Source of the DNA: Azolla caroliniana
Lineage: Eukaryota; Polypodiophyta
DNA: 64,000 bases
Direction of reading: 5' to 3'
Assembly: GCA_043228905.1 (NCBI GenBank)
Contig: JBHGNT010000012.1
Span: 20,956,001-21,020,000, forward strand
A program made the translations under genes and the position numbers. Below the pieces are notes generated by a model. The model saw nothing but the letters and a program-made list of their open reading frames with translations, made no database searches and had not been told where the DNA came from. Position 1 is the stretch's first letter. Each line of letters starts with the position of its first letter. Shown here one piece after another: positions 22,854 to 34,800 of the stretch.

Positions 22854-25800
22854 ATGGCGACGACGACGAAGACGAAGAAACAGGAGAGCCCCCTCTGTGT
22901 CCTGGGTGCCTTCCAGCCCTTCGGTCTCACCGTGGAACAATGGCCAAAAGAAGAGAAATCCTCGTACACTCTTTTTGACCCTCGCCTCGCGAGAAGAAAC
23001 CCTGACAATGTCGAACCTCTCCCTGATGACAACTACGACGAAGAGCTCTTCATCCATGGAAACTGGTAATTTTATTCTTGGATTTTGTTTGTTCGCTCGT
23101 GTTGTCTATGCTCGCAAATCCTTACTACAAGACTTTTGGTTTCTGTGTTATAAGCTTGGAATGGTGCTACGTAAGAAGTTGATACGCCAGTCACAATGTG
23201 TCGTGGTAACAAGAATTATGCATATTATATAAAGCAATGGCTTGCCAATTTGGGATAGGAAATCCAGAATTCAGTGACAATATATCATATGTTCAAAAAA
23301 GAACTTTTTCTTGGATTGGTCACTTGCTTAGCCCGATAAGAAGTTGAGAATGCAGTAATTCTAGGTGCTAAAATCGATGATAGAACTTTACTATAACTTG
23401 TTTCAGTGACAATGTATTATTGTGTAGGAATCTTTTTACTGAAGAAATTACCTGCAAATTTGGTATAGGAAGTTTAGAATTCAATGCCAGTGTATTGTCA
23501 TATGAGAATGGAACATATTCATGTGAAGCAATCACTTGCTAATTCGGTATAAGAAGTTGAGAATTTGATGATAGTGTTTTATGATAATTGTAAGGCATCT
23601 CTTTTGAATGTGACTATTTACTGTTGCCAGTTTTTTAGTGAAAGTGTGTTGTTTTGTGAAGCAAAGACTGGCTAATTTGCAGTAAGAAAGTTGGAATTTT
23701 GTGGCAATCTGTGGTGACAATTAGGACACCCTTTTTTGAATAGATCACTTGCTAAATTTGGATAAGATGTCAAGCATTTGGCGGCAGTAAATTATGATAA
23801 CAAGAAATGCCCGTTCTATATGATGCTGGCAGGCTACCATTGCCATTTCTGCGATTTAGAAAGTAGTTCTTTATTATTGTTTAAACTTGAGAATTTGTCA
23901 CTTTTACACTTGTAGTATGAAACCTTTCAGAAAATTGATTGCTGCTGCTCCCAAGCTATTTAATTTACCACACATTTTTTTTGGTTGTTTGGACAGTGTT
24001 ATCTGGAGTGCTGGCTCAGAAGTACGAAAACGATTCAGTTCACCCTCTGTGGTCATACAGGTCATCTGAAAACAGTTGATAGGTTTTATTTTTTGAAAAG
24101 AAGGTTTATATTGTCTTTGATCCTTCAGAATTGTTGTGTGGCCCAATTCTGGAGGATGTATAATGAATAGTAGTTTTTTAGTTGGGTTCTGATTTCTTCC
24201 GCAAACAATTCAAGCTGATTTGCAATTTGTAAAGGCCCAGGATCATGATGGTTCTGTATTTGAGCACTTTATATATCCCTGTGACACCTTGCTCCTGTTG
24301 CTAGCACACATCTTAAATATAGCTACACATGAATGTTTCCCAACTAGGTGGATAGAACATACCATTGTGCCAATCTTCAAGAGTGGAGACCTCATAATGC
24401 TGAGGAATCATAGGAGAACTGTATGGTTCAATCCTAGAGTCAGAATTGAGCGTATGGGCAGAGAGGCGTGGTTTCCGTTCAGCTGTGTAAGCTGGCTTTT
24501 GTAAGGAGTTCACAACTTTGGATCACATATTGATCCTCCAAGTCCTTATTGGGGAGGGTAAAGCCCATAATAAGAGGATATGTTGCTGCATTGGGGATTT
24601 TCTTAAAGCCATTGATATTGTACTGCACACTCAACTCATATGGTAGCTAGACACCCTTGGTGTCCCTGTAGATATGCAATGGGGAATCTATGCATTATAT
24701 GAATCCATGATAGGAAAAATGCAACCTCCCTCCCAATCGGTCGTCTGAGGTGGTGGCTTGCACAATTGGAGTAAACCAAGGATACCCATTTCCATCACTC
24801 TCTTTGGTCTATGTATAGATGAGGCATCTCATTACATGGAGCATGTCTAGGGCCATAGAAGGCATACAAATATTACTATATGCTGATCATATTGTGCTGA
24901 TCTCTGACATGCAGAGGTACAACAAAAACATCTCAACGCCTTAAAAGTATTTTAAATTGACAAAGGTTTGTTGGTAAACGATATAACTAAAGTAATGGTA
25001 TTCAACACCACTCAAGGATGGGTAACAAAAAGCAGAATTCTTATTGGGTGAGGAAAAGGTGGCACACACGATTGTACACATCCCTAGGAGTAACATTCAT
25101 AGGGAGGATGCTTGTGCTTGACTTACTCTAAGTTCATTGTAGTCTGGTAATACATTGTTAAAAAATGGATTGTGCCATACCTCCCTTCACTGTGATATGC
25201 ATCACCCCAATCGACATCAAACATTTCGAACTCTTTGGACATGGCAGTCATCTATACAAGCAATCTGTCTACAAATAATTATGAAGGATGCTTGTGCTTG
25301 AGTTACTCATGGATATGCAACCCTTGGTGGTTTTGAAAGGCAACATGCACATTTGCAGTTCCAAGAGTCGCAAACTAAAATTTGGCTATTTGATACACTT
25401 TTCACACCAATTCTTCTTTATGGAGTAGAAACTTGGGGACCAAGTCTTAACAAGGCAAAACACTGGAAAGATCTAGAAAGACCTTTAGTCTCAATGATTG
25501 CCTGCATGATAAGGAACAAAGCATTAGTGCCCCATGATGTAATCCTGACGACTCTAGGAGCTCCCTTAACGATGGCACTCATGGTTAGCACTTTGAAGTT
25601 ACGTCATTGAAACAACTTGCTGAATGTGGAGATAATCACTGTTGGTATGCGGAAAGGCAATGAGGATTATTGAGGCATTATTTCGATTAGTGATTGGTAT
25701 CCAACGATCTAGAGGCTCCCTTAACAATGGCACTCATGGTTGGCACTTTGAAGCTATGTCATTGAAACAACTTGTTAAACACGAAGATAATCACTGTTGG

Positions 25801-28800
25801 TATGCTGAAATGCAACAACAATTGGAGTAACATGGTGTACGTATAAATGCCCTACCCTGTTCCAACATAGCTTTGATTGTTCCCACCTAAACATGACCAA
25901 AATGGAAAGGAATAGAGTGATCAGAACTAATACTATCAACTTGGAAAACAAAAGAACATGGATCAGCCCCACAACATCCCGTGATAGGAAGATGACACAC
26001 TATAAGATACCTTTTACACACATTGGATGATGGATTCATCACGTGGCCCTCTTTTTTGGACATACATCCATCCCATGCATTGTGTACTGTGATAGGACAA
26101 TTGTGAACTTCTTCATATCAATTAGAGATTGAGATAGGCAGATATGCTTGAATATATCTAGAAGAAAGAATTTGCCAATTGTGTCATAAAGTAGTGGAAT
26201 CCGGAGAACACTATGTTTGCCGTTGTGCTGCTTTTGATGAAATAAGAGGGGAATACCAGTGCCTCTGTAAGCAAGGCTTTGACCCCAATGTGCAAGTTAA
26301 TGGAATATGAGGAGTGACTATGCATGGGTTTTCTCTCTCTAGAACTCAAGAGACATAGGGAAAAAAGTTGTTGAAGGACAACAATACAACCACACAAGCT
26401 TACAAACAAAGAATAATCACAACTTTCTTTATCCCTATCACTCCTTATGCTATAAGTCAATTTAGGGCTACAACAGTGAGCTCCTGACTAAGACATTGCA
26501 AAGAGGTGACAATAGAGTAGGCAATAGCAATTTGTCATACTTGTAGATCCTGTCCTCGTGAACCATTATCACACCACCTGCTTGATAGGTAAATGCCATT
26601 ATCTCCTACCATCGAAGGTGCTTCTTGCACTTCGGAGATCTCTCCATTTTGGATTGACCTCTTTGCATAAATTATAAATTGGGATACAAAGACATGCGTG
26701 CAAACCTATGGAATCAGAACATTGTCTGCAATTGTGGTTTTTCTTATGAAATGAGAAGGATATATTATTGCCTCGTCAAATATGGCATTGCATTGCTATG
26801 CAAGGTCATTAAATAAGAGGGATATAGATTCTTTAGTACCCTATGTTTTCTTATGTTTATTTTGGTTTGTTCTCAAAGATGAGAAAACATTGTAAAGTGT
26901 AGTCTCTTTTTTACTCTTATTGCCCATTTTAGCATCATAAAAGCTGTAACTATCTTTCTTTTTCGGCATAAACACATTGAATGCAATTTGAATGTTGTGA
27001 GGGCCATTGCGATATAAAACTTGATGGTTATTTATGTAAGTAAAATTCTGGTTTTATTTGACTATGAGATTGAATCTAGCAGGCTTCTTGGTGCCGATTT
27101 GATTCTATCATGGAGCCATTATTGTGCATTCTGTATTCTGAATGTTTAGCAACCTTCACACCAGCAGGTAAGCTGTTTCTCCTTTCTCAGCTTGATTTCA
27201 CATTATTGATGATTGATATGCTTGAACTTTCTCGTTAAAAGAACATTTGTTCTTAATATATTGTAATATGAAACGTTGATGGATTACAAAGGTGAGATGA
27301 CCATTGTACCACTACCTCATGCGATGGAATCATTATGGCCTGTACCTTTTGGGCTTCTGCTCCAGAGTGGATCGATAGGAAATGTATTATCCTGGAATAA
27401 AATGAACCTTGCCAATGAATGCAGAGTGGGTCAGAATTCATTGCTCCATTCCAGTATACCAGTAAATAATCTCAATTTCACACATTTTGCTCTGCAGCAT
27501 CCCCTTGAGGAGCCTCAGGTTACGAATTACTTTCATTTCTCTGTTCTTGTTACCCTATTCTATTTCATTACATAATGTGTGGCAGTTATATCTAAATGTT
27601 CCTATTTTCTTTTTGCTATTTGCTAAGATTTCATTCACTTTTCTTATGTATCTCCACATCTCATTTTTTATTTTGCTGCTATCAATAACTTCGAGCACAT
27701 TGAAGTTTAAGTGATACAATTGTGCTACTAAAACGACAGCATATGGTTTATTACCCCAAGGAACAACACTCAAGCTATTTGCCATGGAAGCTGTAAATTT
27801 GAATCCAGCCTGCTTCTTTCACTTAGAGCACTCCCTTCCATATTCAGGAAAAATAATCCAATGTCAGCTGATACGGCATCTCATACTGAAACTCTAAAGG
27901 AAAATCAGAATAACAGAAAGCCTCTACTTACCCATTGCATGTGCAATTAAAGACATTTCAATTCTCGTTGATAATAACTGGATGCTGTAGTAATTGCTTT
28001 AATAATTTGATGCTGGATATATTATATACTAAATCAAGCATTGGGGCCAAAATATATAGAAGAACTCTATATTATTGGAAAATAGAAGTATTGTAATTTG
28101 CAGTGCAGACAAATCTTGGCATTCTTTCCATGATTCTAACTATTGTTTGGTATTATAGGCCATTTTGGCCTCTTAAAAGACGTTAATATATCTTTTTCTT
28201 TCTCACTATCTTCTTGTGGCTTTTCACCTCACCAATGGTATAATGTATTACTGAAGGAAGAAAGAAAGATATATTAATGTCTATGAAGAGGCCAAAATGG
28301 CCTATAAGACCAAATAAGAGATTACACCTTAAGTGTTGAGTCTTTGAGAACAAATCAAAATAAAATAAATATTACACAGTAAATATTTAAGTAAATAAGA
28401 TGAAAAGAAAAGAAACGAGGGAATCTGGTTTTTGGCACATTGAGATTCTCAAGTAAGGTATATTGTAGCTTTTGTCTTCGAAAGATCTCTAGCATAGGTC
28501 AATCTAGAATGGAAATGTCTTTTAAGCGAGGGAAGCACCTATGATGGCGGGAGATAATGGGTTTTATCTGTTGATGACAAGGGTGTCAAGGTCGTGGTCC
28601 ATGGCGTGGTCCATGGGACTGGGGCCTACGTGCACAACAAATTGCCATTGCTCGATCAATTGTAACCCCTTTGTTATGTCCTGGTTTGGAGCCCATTTGT
28701 GTATCCTGTGATTGACTTGTAGCATTAGTAGGAGTGATTGGGCTAAAGAAAGTTGTGATTGTTCTTTGTGGATGAGCTTGTGTGGTTGTATTCTTCAACA

Positions 28801-31800
28801 ACTTTTCCCGATGTCTCTTGAGCTCTAGCGAGAAAAGTCTTAGGCATCGTTGGTCCTCATATTCCATTACCTTGCGTAGTGGGCCAAAGCCTTGTTTAAA
28901 GAGGCAATGGTATCTCCCTCCGATTTCATAAAAGACGCTACAATGACAAACATAGTGTTCTTCAGATTCCACTCCTTGATGACACAATTGGCAAATTCTC
29001 TCTTCTAGAGGTAGTCGTGTATATTTGCCTACCTCAATCTGTAACTGATGTGATGAAGTTCGTAGTTGCCCTATCACACTACGCAACGCATAGGATAGAT
29101 GTATGTCCATATAAGGTGGCCTGATGACAAATCCATCCTACGATGTATGTAAGAAGTGTGTCTTATTGTGGGCCATTGTTGTACCAAGTGGTATGCTGGG
29201 GTTGATCCATGCTATCTTCTTTTCCAAGTTAATAATATCAGTTCGGATCACTCTATTCTTTTCCACTTTGGTCATATTTAGATGGGGACAGTCCAAGCTA
29301 TATTGGAACAGGGGTAGTGCATTTATACTCATGCCATGTGACTCGAACCATTGCCACATTTCAGCATACTAACAATGAGTGTCTCCATTTTCAGCCAGTT
29401 GTCTTGATGACAGAAGTGCCAACCTTGGGTACCTTCGTTTAGGGAGCTCCCAAAGACGTTGGATAAATGTCACTGATCGGAACAATGCCCGGTTATTATA
29501 GGTGCTGCTCCCATCTCTGCCCGGATTATATCGTGGGGCACCGATGCTTTGCTCCTTATCATGCGAGCAATCATTGACACTAAAGGTCTCTCTAAATCTT
29601 TCCAATGATTTGCCTTGTTAAGACTCGGTCCCCATGTTTCTACTCCATAGAGAAGAGTTGGTGTGACAAGTGCATCAAATAACCATAGCTTAGTCTGTGG
29701 CTCTTGGAACTGCAGATGTGCACATTCTCTCGAGGGCACCAAGGGCTGCATATCCATGAGAAAGTCGGGCACAAGCAGCCTCCTATAAGGAGAACCTAGG
29801 TCCTGTAAATGTTACTCCTAGGTATGTGTAGGAGCATGTGTAGGAGCGTGTGTATTGCACAGTGTCAAAGGCTTTTCGGAAATCCACAAAGCAGCAATAA
29901 ATCCTCTTGTTGTGGGCTCTGCCCTCCTCAATAAGGGCTCGGAGGGTGAATATGTGATCCAAAGTTGTGAACCCCTTCCGAAAGCCTACCTGTCCAATTG
30001 AACGGTAGCCATTATGCTCTGCCCATATACTCAATTCGGATTCTAGAATCAAGCCATATAATTTAGCCAAGTAATGGCCAATCATGATTGTCCTATAGTT
30101 GCTTGGAATCATGGGGTCTCCAGTCTTGAGAATTGGCACAATGGTATGCTGAGTCCATCTAGTAGGGAAACCTTCACACATGGCTCTATTAAAGATGTGT
30201 GCTAGCAATGGGAGCAAGGTGTCACGAGCATAGATAAAGTGCTCACCCACCAATCCATCATGATCTTGGGCCTTCCCAAATTGTAGCCGATCAATGGCAT
30301 TTCTAACATTTTGTGGTGTAAAGAAGGTTGATTCATGTGGGCGTGAGGCATTCGGGTGGGGAAGAGGAGGTTGCCCTGGGATATCATATAGAACCTTTGC
30401 ATATTCGTGCCACACCTGAGGTGAGGTCAGTTGTGTGTTGGGTTGCCTCTCATTAAACATTTTCCATGCTCTTTTACTCTCTTGTCCTAGAAACAAGCGA
30501 TACAAATGATCTTCAAATTTAGCCAAATACAATCTCTTCTTCTTCCTTACGAGGCGTTGGAAGGTTGCTCTCGCTTGGTTGTGTGTATAAATGCCCCGAG
30601 TTACATCACGTTGCAAGCATCTCCTTGTATCCCGACATTCCTCATCATACCAACTATTTTGTATTACTCTACCGAGTTTGGGGGGATTGGCCGCTGTGTG
30701 AGGGAAGCATTTGTGGTTGCTTTATGCAATGATTTGGTAATCCTTGGGTAAGTTCTTCAAGGGGTGCGAAAGGATCCAAATCTAGCATGCCATTGTATAC
30801 ACCACAACTATACACATCAATTGTCTCGTGAGTAAATAGATACTTAGCCAGACCACTCTCCTTAGCATATACATCCTTTGTGCATCCATCCCTTACCTCG
30901 AAGCGTAGATATGCATGATCAGCTACCAAGCCAGAGATGGAGATCCCATTAGATAATCGACTATGCTTGCACCCCTTTTTGGGTTCCAACATGTCAAAGC
31001 ATCTGATCCAGGCCACTGTGACAAGCCTTTATTATTTCAGGTTTAAGAGATGGAGATCCCATTAGATAATCGACTATGCTTGCACCCCCTTTTGGGTTCC
31101 AACATGTCAAAGCATCTTATCCAGGCCACTATGACAAGCCATTATTATCACAAATCCATGCGTGCTTCCCAAGAGTAGAAAGTATTTTCCATATTCAGTT
31201 ATAGCACTCATATCTTGAGCTTGTCGCTTTAGACCAACCTCTTCCGCCATAACTTCTCCATGAACAGCCTCGTTGGTGTTAAACATAGTTGTTTGTTCAT
31301 CCTTGGTTTGTGCATTAAAATCTCCTAATAGTATTATGTCCCCCATAGTAGCAAATCTTCTGATATCATCATATAGTGGTAGATATGGTGATTCACCTAG
31401 AGGTGCAAACCTTGAGTAGGCAGGTGGAAAGTAGCAAAGTGCAATATATAACTCCCTAAGATCCCCTCTTTTTATTCCCTAGGAAGAAAGAAAGAAAGAT
31501 ATATTAACGTCTTTTAAGAGACCAAAATGGCCTATAAGACCAAATAAGAGATTACATCTTAAGTGTTGTCTCGTCTTTGAGAACAAATCAAAATAAAATA
31601 AATATTACACAGTAAATATAAAAGTAAATAACATGAAAAGAAAATTAATGAGGGAATCTGGTTTTTGGCACATGTGAGATCCTCAAGTTAGGTATATTGT
31701 AGCTTTTGTCTTCGAAAGATCTCTAGCATAGGTCGATCCAGAATGGAAATGTCTCTGAAGCAAGGGAAGCACCTACGATGGCGGGAGATAATGGCTTTTA

Positions 31801-34800
31801 TCTGTTGATGACAAGGGTGTTGAGATCGTGGTCCATGGGGCCGAGGCCCGATCAATTGTAACCCCTTTGTTATGTCCTGGTCTGAAGCCCATTTGTGCAT
31901 CCCGGGGTTGACTTCTAGCATTAGGAGTGATGGGGAGGAAAAGAACAAAAATTATCTGGGAACTTTGATTCTTTTCTTGCAAAGTCACACATCTTTGGTG
32001 ATTGATGCTTGCTATAGCATCATAAGGCCAAGTAATAGTTGAATCTTAGAATTCTTGGAAAGGAGAGCAGAAAAAAAGTAAAGAAATAAAGGAAACCCCC
32101 CTAAGGACAAAGTTAACAGGAGAAAATAAAAGACCAAAATAAATCTTATGCGTATGCACACAAATGGCTAACACAATCTTTCCTTTTGCGATGCAAGCAA
32201 ACAACAAACCAGAATTGGTTCCTATTGCAAGGGATGATACACCAAGGAAGTCTTTAGGGACATTTCCAATGTCAAACCATGATAATTGAATATGAGATCC
32301 TCAATTAATCTATTTGGAGGGTAAGAAGGCAGTTGATGTTCCACCATCTAGCATTAAGTTCCAGTTGAAGTGAAATGAGATCAATAATGTGCTGTCAAAA
32401 GTATTTGCTGTTGTTTCTTGCAGTGTTTATGGAATTTTATCCTGTTGGTATAATTATTACTCATCAATAGAAAAATATTTTTCACTTATGCAAAGATATT
32501 CATGCATGCATGAATGGGTGGATACTTGTTGTGGCTATTGTTTTTGTTAGCAAGCAATTAATTGTTGATCTCGTTTTGCAATTTTGGAGAGACTATTCAT
32601 TTTTTCTATGCTTAGTTATTCTCGTGATGTCTTATAAATATTTACTAATCATACAGGCATTGCAAGTGGAGGAAGGTAGCGTTTTATGTGGTAATATTGG
32701 TTCAGAAGAGCAAATTATTTGGACTAGCAGTGACGTGCCTTATGTTGTATCTTATCACAATGGTATGCCAGATCTTCTAATGATCCCTCAGAGATTAAAC
32801 TTATTCCTGAACTACTGTATGATATAATAATGACATAAAATAGACTATTATGGTAAATATAAAATAAAGCTATGTCTTCTGGAGATTCTTTGTGATGCCT
32901 TTCCTTTTCGCGACTAAAGAAAAGGAGGCAATACAGCATATATTGCAGTTACTGACATCAAGATAATATTACAAATTGAAAGTGTATAAATTTTTACCAC
33001 TGTCCTCTAGGGAAATTGTGACATAAGTATAAGCATGCTCACAGAAAGGCATCGTATATATGATAGCCTTTGAGAATATAGTCAATATAACCTGCTGGAT
33101 GGGAAGAGGTATTACCTTTTCTAAAACCCCGTTTTTATTCCCATCAACATAGGTGGGGTAGCTCCTATAATATGTCAGAAAATAGTACTTATCACCTTCA
33201 GATTGCAGAACCAGCACCTAGATTTATTTTTGCTATAATGACCATGCATTTATTGTCATCTATTTTTGTTAAACAGTGTGTATTATTGTTTCTCCAATCT
33301 GAGTGTCGCATCCACGCAACTGGGATTTATGGAACTATGAAGTTTAATGCCTGTCAGATCTGCTAAATCTTCTGCAGATTAATTATATCTCTTTTGATTT
33401 TTGTGTCAACTATTTTATCTATTCTCTGTTGCAATCTGCAAAAAAACAATTTCAGCATCATCAATTCCTTGAGTTCGTGTGTATAAGGTGAATAGCATAC
33501 CATTACTTCTTGTTGGTCAAATGTTTATATGGCCTTCCTCTTCATCATGCATCAATTGTACCTAATCTGTCATATTGTACCCAGAAACTGCAGTGAAAGT
33601 GCTTTGGAAGAGCTACATGTTGCTCCATCGTCAGTGGTTGAGAATGGTTTCATTGCATGTGAAACAATGATTAGCTTTATAAAAATTTCCACTAGGAATT
33701 ATGACTTGAATTATCCCCATAATAGTTCCATTCTCCTGAATTTTTTTGTTTTGTTTTGCTAGCTTTATCTTATTGAGAATTTTTTTATTTATTGTCTTGT
33801 TACTCGGAGAACTATCATACTGTTGCCAACGAAGTAAAAGCTCGTTTTACAATATTGATTTTGCAGTATTTACTGTGCACGAACCTGTAATATTTTATTA
33901 TCATGTGTATCACCAGTAAAATTAATGACATGCCATTTTATCTACCAGTGAAATTACAACATTCAATATGGCATGTGAAATTGGTTCAAGCTAAAGGCGA
34001 GTTTTCATTTGAGAGCAAGAAACTAGTGGAACTACATTCTTTCAATAGTGGTGCTACTGTCTGCCTAGAGCGTCTATGGCAGGGTGAGGGTGGTAAACTT
34101 GTTGCAGATCAGGTACCTATGCGTTTGTCTGTTTTCAACTAGCAAGGAATAGATATTTATAGGTTCTTTTCTGATGCATTTTACTTTTTGCTACAGGTTT
34201 TCTTGGCTACAGATAGTGATGGTGTGCCAATCCTCTGCTTCTTGACGAAAGTGCTGCAAAATCTCTCTGCATTTAGGCTTGTTAGGGGGGAGATGACAAA
34301 TTTAGAGGGAAGCTTGACATGGAATATTTCTGCAATTGCAGCCGCGCCTATTATTGCTACACGACCCTGGTATTATGAACACATTTTTATTGAATGTCCT
34401 TCTGCAGCTAAACCTTAACCAGTGCTAATGCTGGATGTGTTTATGGTGATGTAGGCTACGGCAATCACATAAACAGTTCGACCTGATAATTTTGACAGCT
34501 GAGGGAAACCTTTATTTACACGTACATCATCTGATCCCCATCATGTAATGGTGCAGTTCATTTTCAAAACGGCATTAAAAGAAGATATATGGGTTTTTAA
34601 GTTCTATGTCCTGCCATGTACAGACAGCTTCATGTATGGGATTGTTTATTTGAAGATTTAATTTTGCTGTCTGGAAATGGAGTGATACCAAACCAATGTT
34701 GAGTTTTTAAATTTTTGGTTACTTCCTAATGAAATTAGTTTCAAATGTATGTTTCCTCAGTTCAGTTAAAGATCTCACAATCTGGTTAAACGAATTCATG

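Larger units (their letters stand above)
28257..31485 (-). mobile_element. Long LINE copy in APC1 intron 4, antisense, with internal deletion
   Basis: Minus-strand order from 31346 downwards: endonuclease piece (GDFNAQT), second endonuclease piece, RT fingers and first palm motif, post-RT region (LLYGVETWGPSLNKA), Cys/His C-terminal segment, 3' UTR, and a tail ending in a TTTCTTTC tract near 28257. The RT segment containing the YADD motif is missing, and the endonuclease part carries a 113-bp duplication. The copy is inactive and inserted against the direction of APC1. Confidence 0.88.

Noticed and set aside
22575-23057. 160-residue minus-strand frame over the APC1 start region
   Set aside because: It is the antisense of the GA leader and exon 1, rich in Ser/Leu from the CT repeat, with no motif.
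27730-27960. Possible extra APC1 exon with an open stretch LPSIFRKNNPMSADTASH
   Set aside because: Exon 4 (ends phase 0 after LEEPQ) joins exon 5 (ALQVEEG) in frame and matches the family there. No acceptor/donor pair around this stretch keeps phase.
33587-33648. Exon-like 62-base block with AG and GT flanks encoding NCSESALEELHVAPSS
   Set aside because: The readable frame does not fit the phase from exon 5, and insertion would bring a stop at the start of exon 6. Family alignment needs no insert here. At most a poison cassette exon.
34522-34544. Alternative APC1 exon 8 end at 34544 (GTAATG donor) with a shifted exon 9 acceptor
   Set aside because: It keeps phase only with a second acceptor inside AGAGGGG. 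The 34521 donor (GTACAT) with acceptor before 35934 gives the better family match (LYLHRGMYCLCELRFP).
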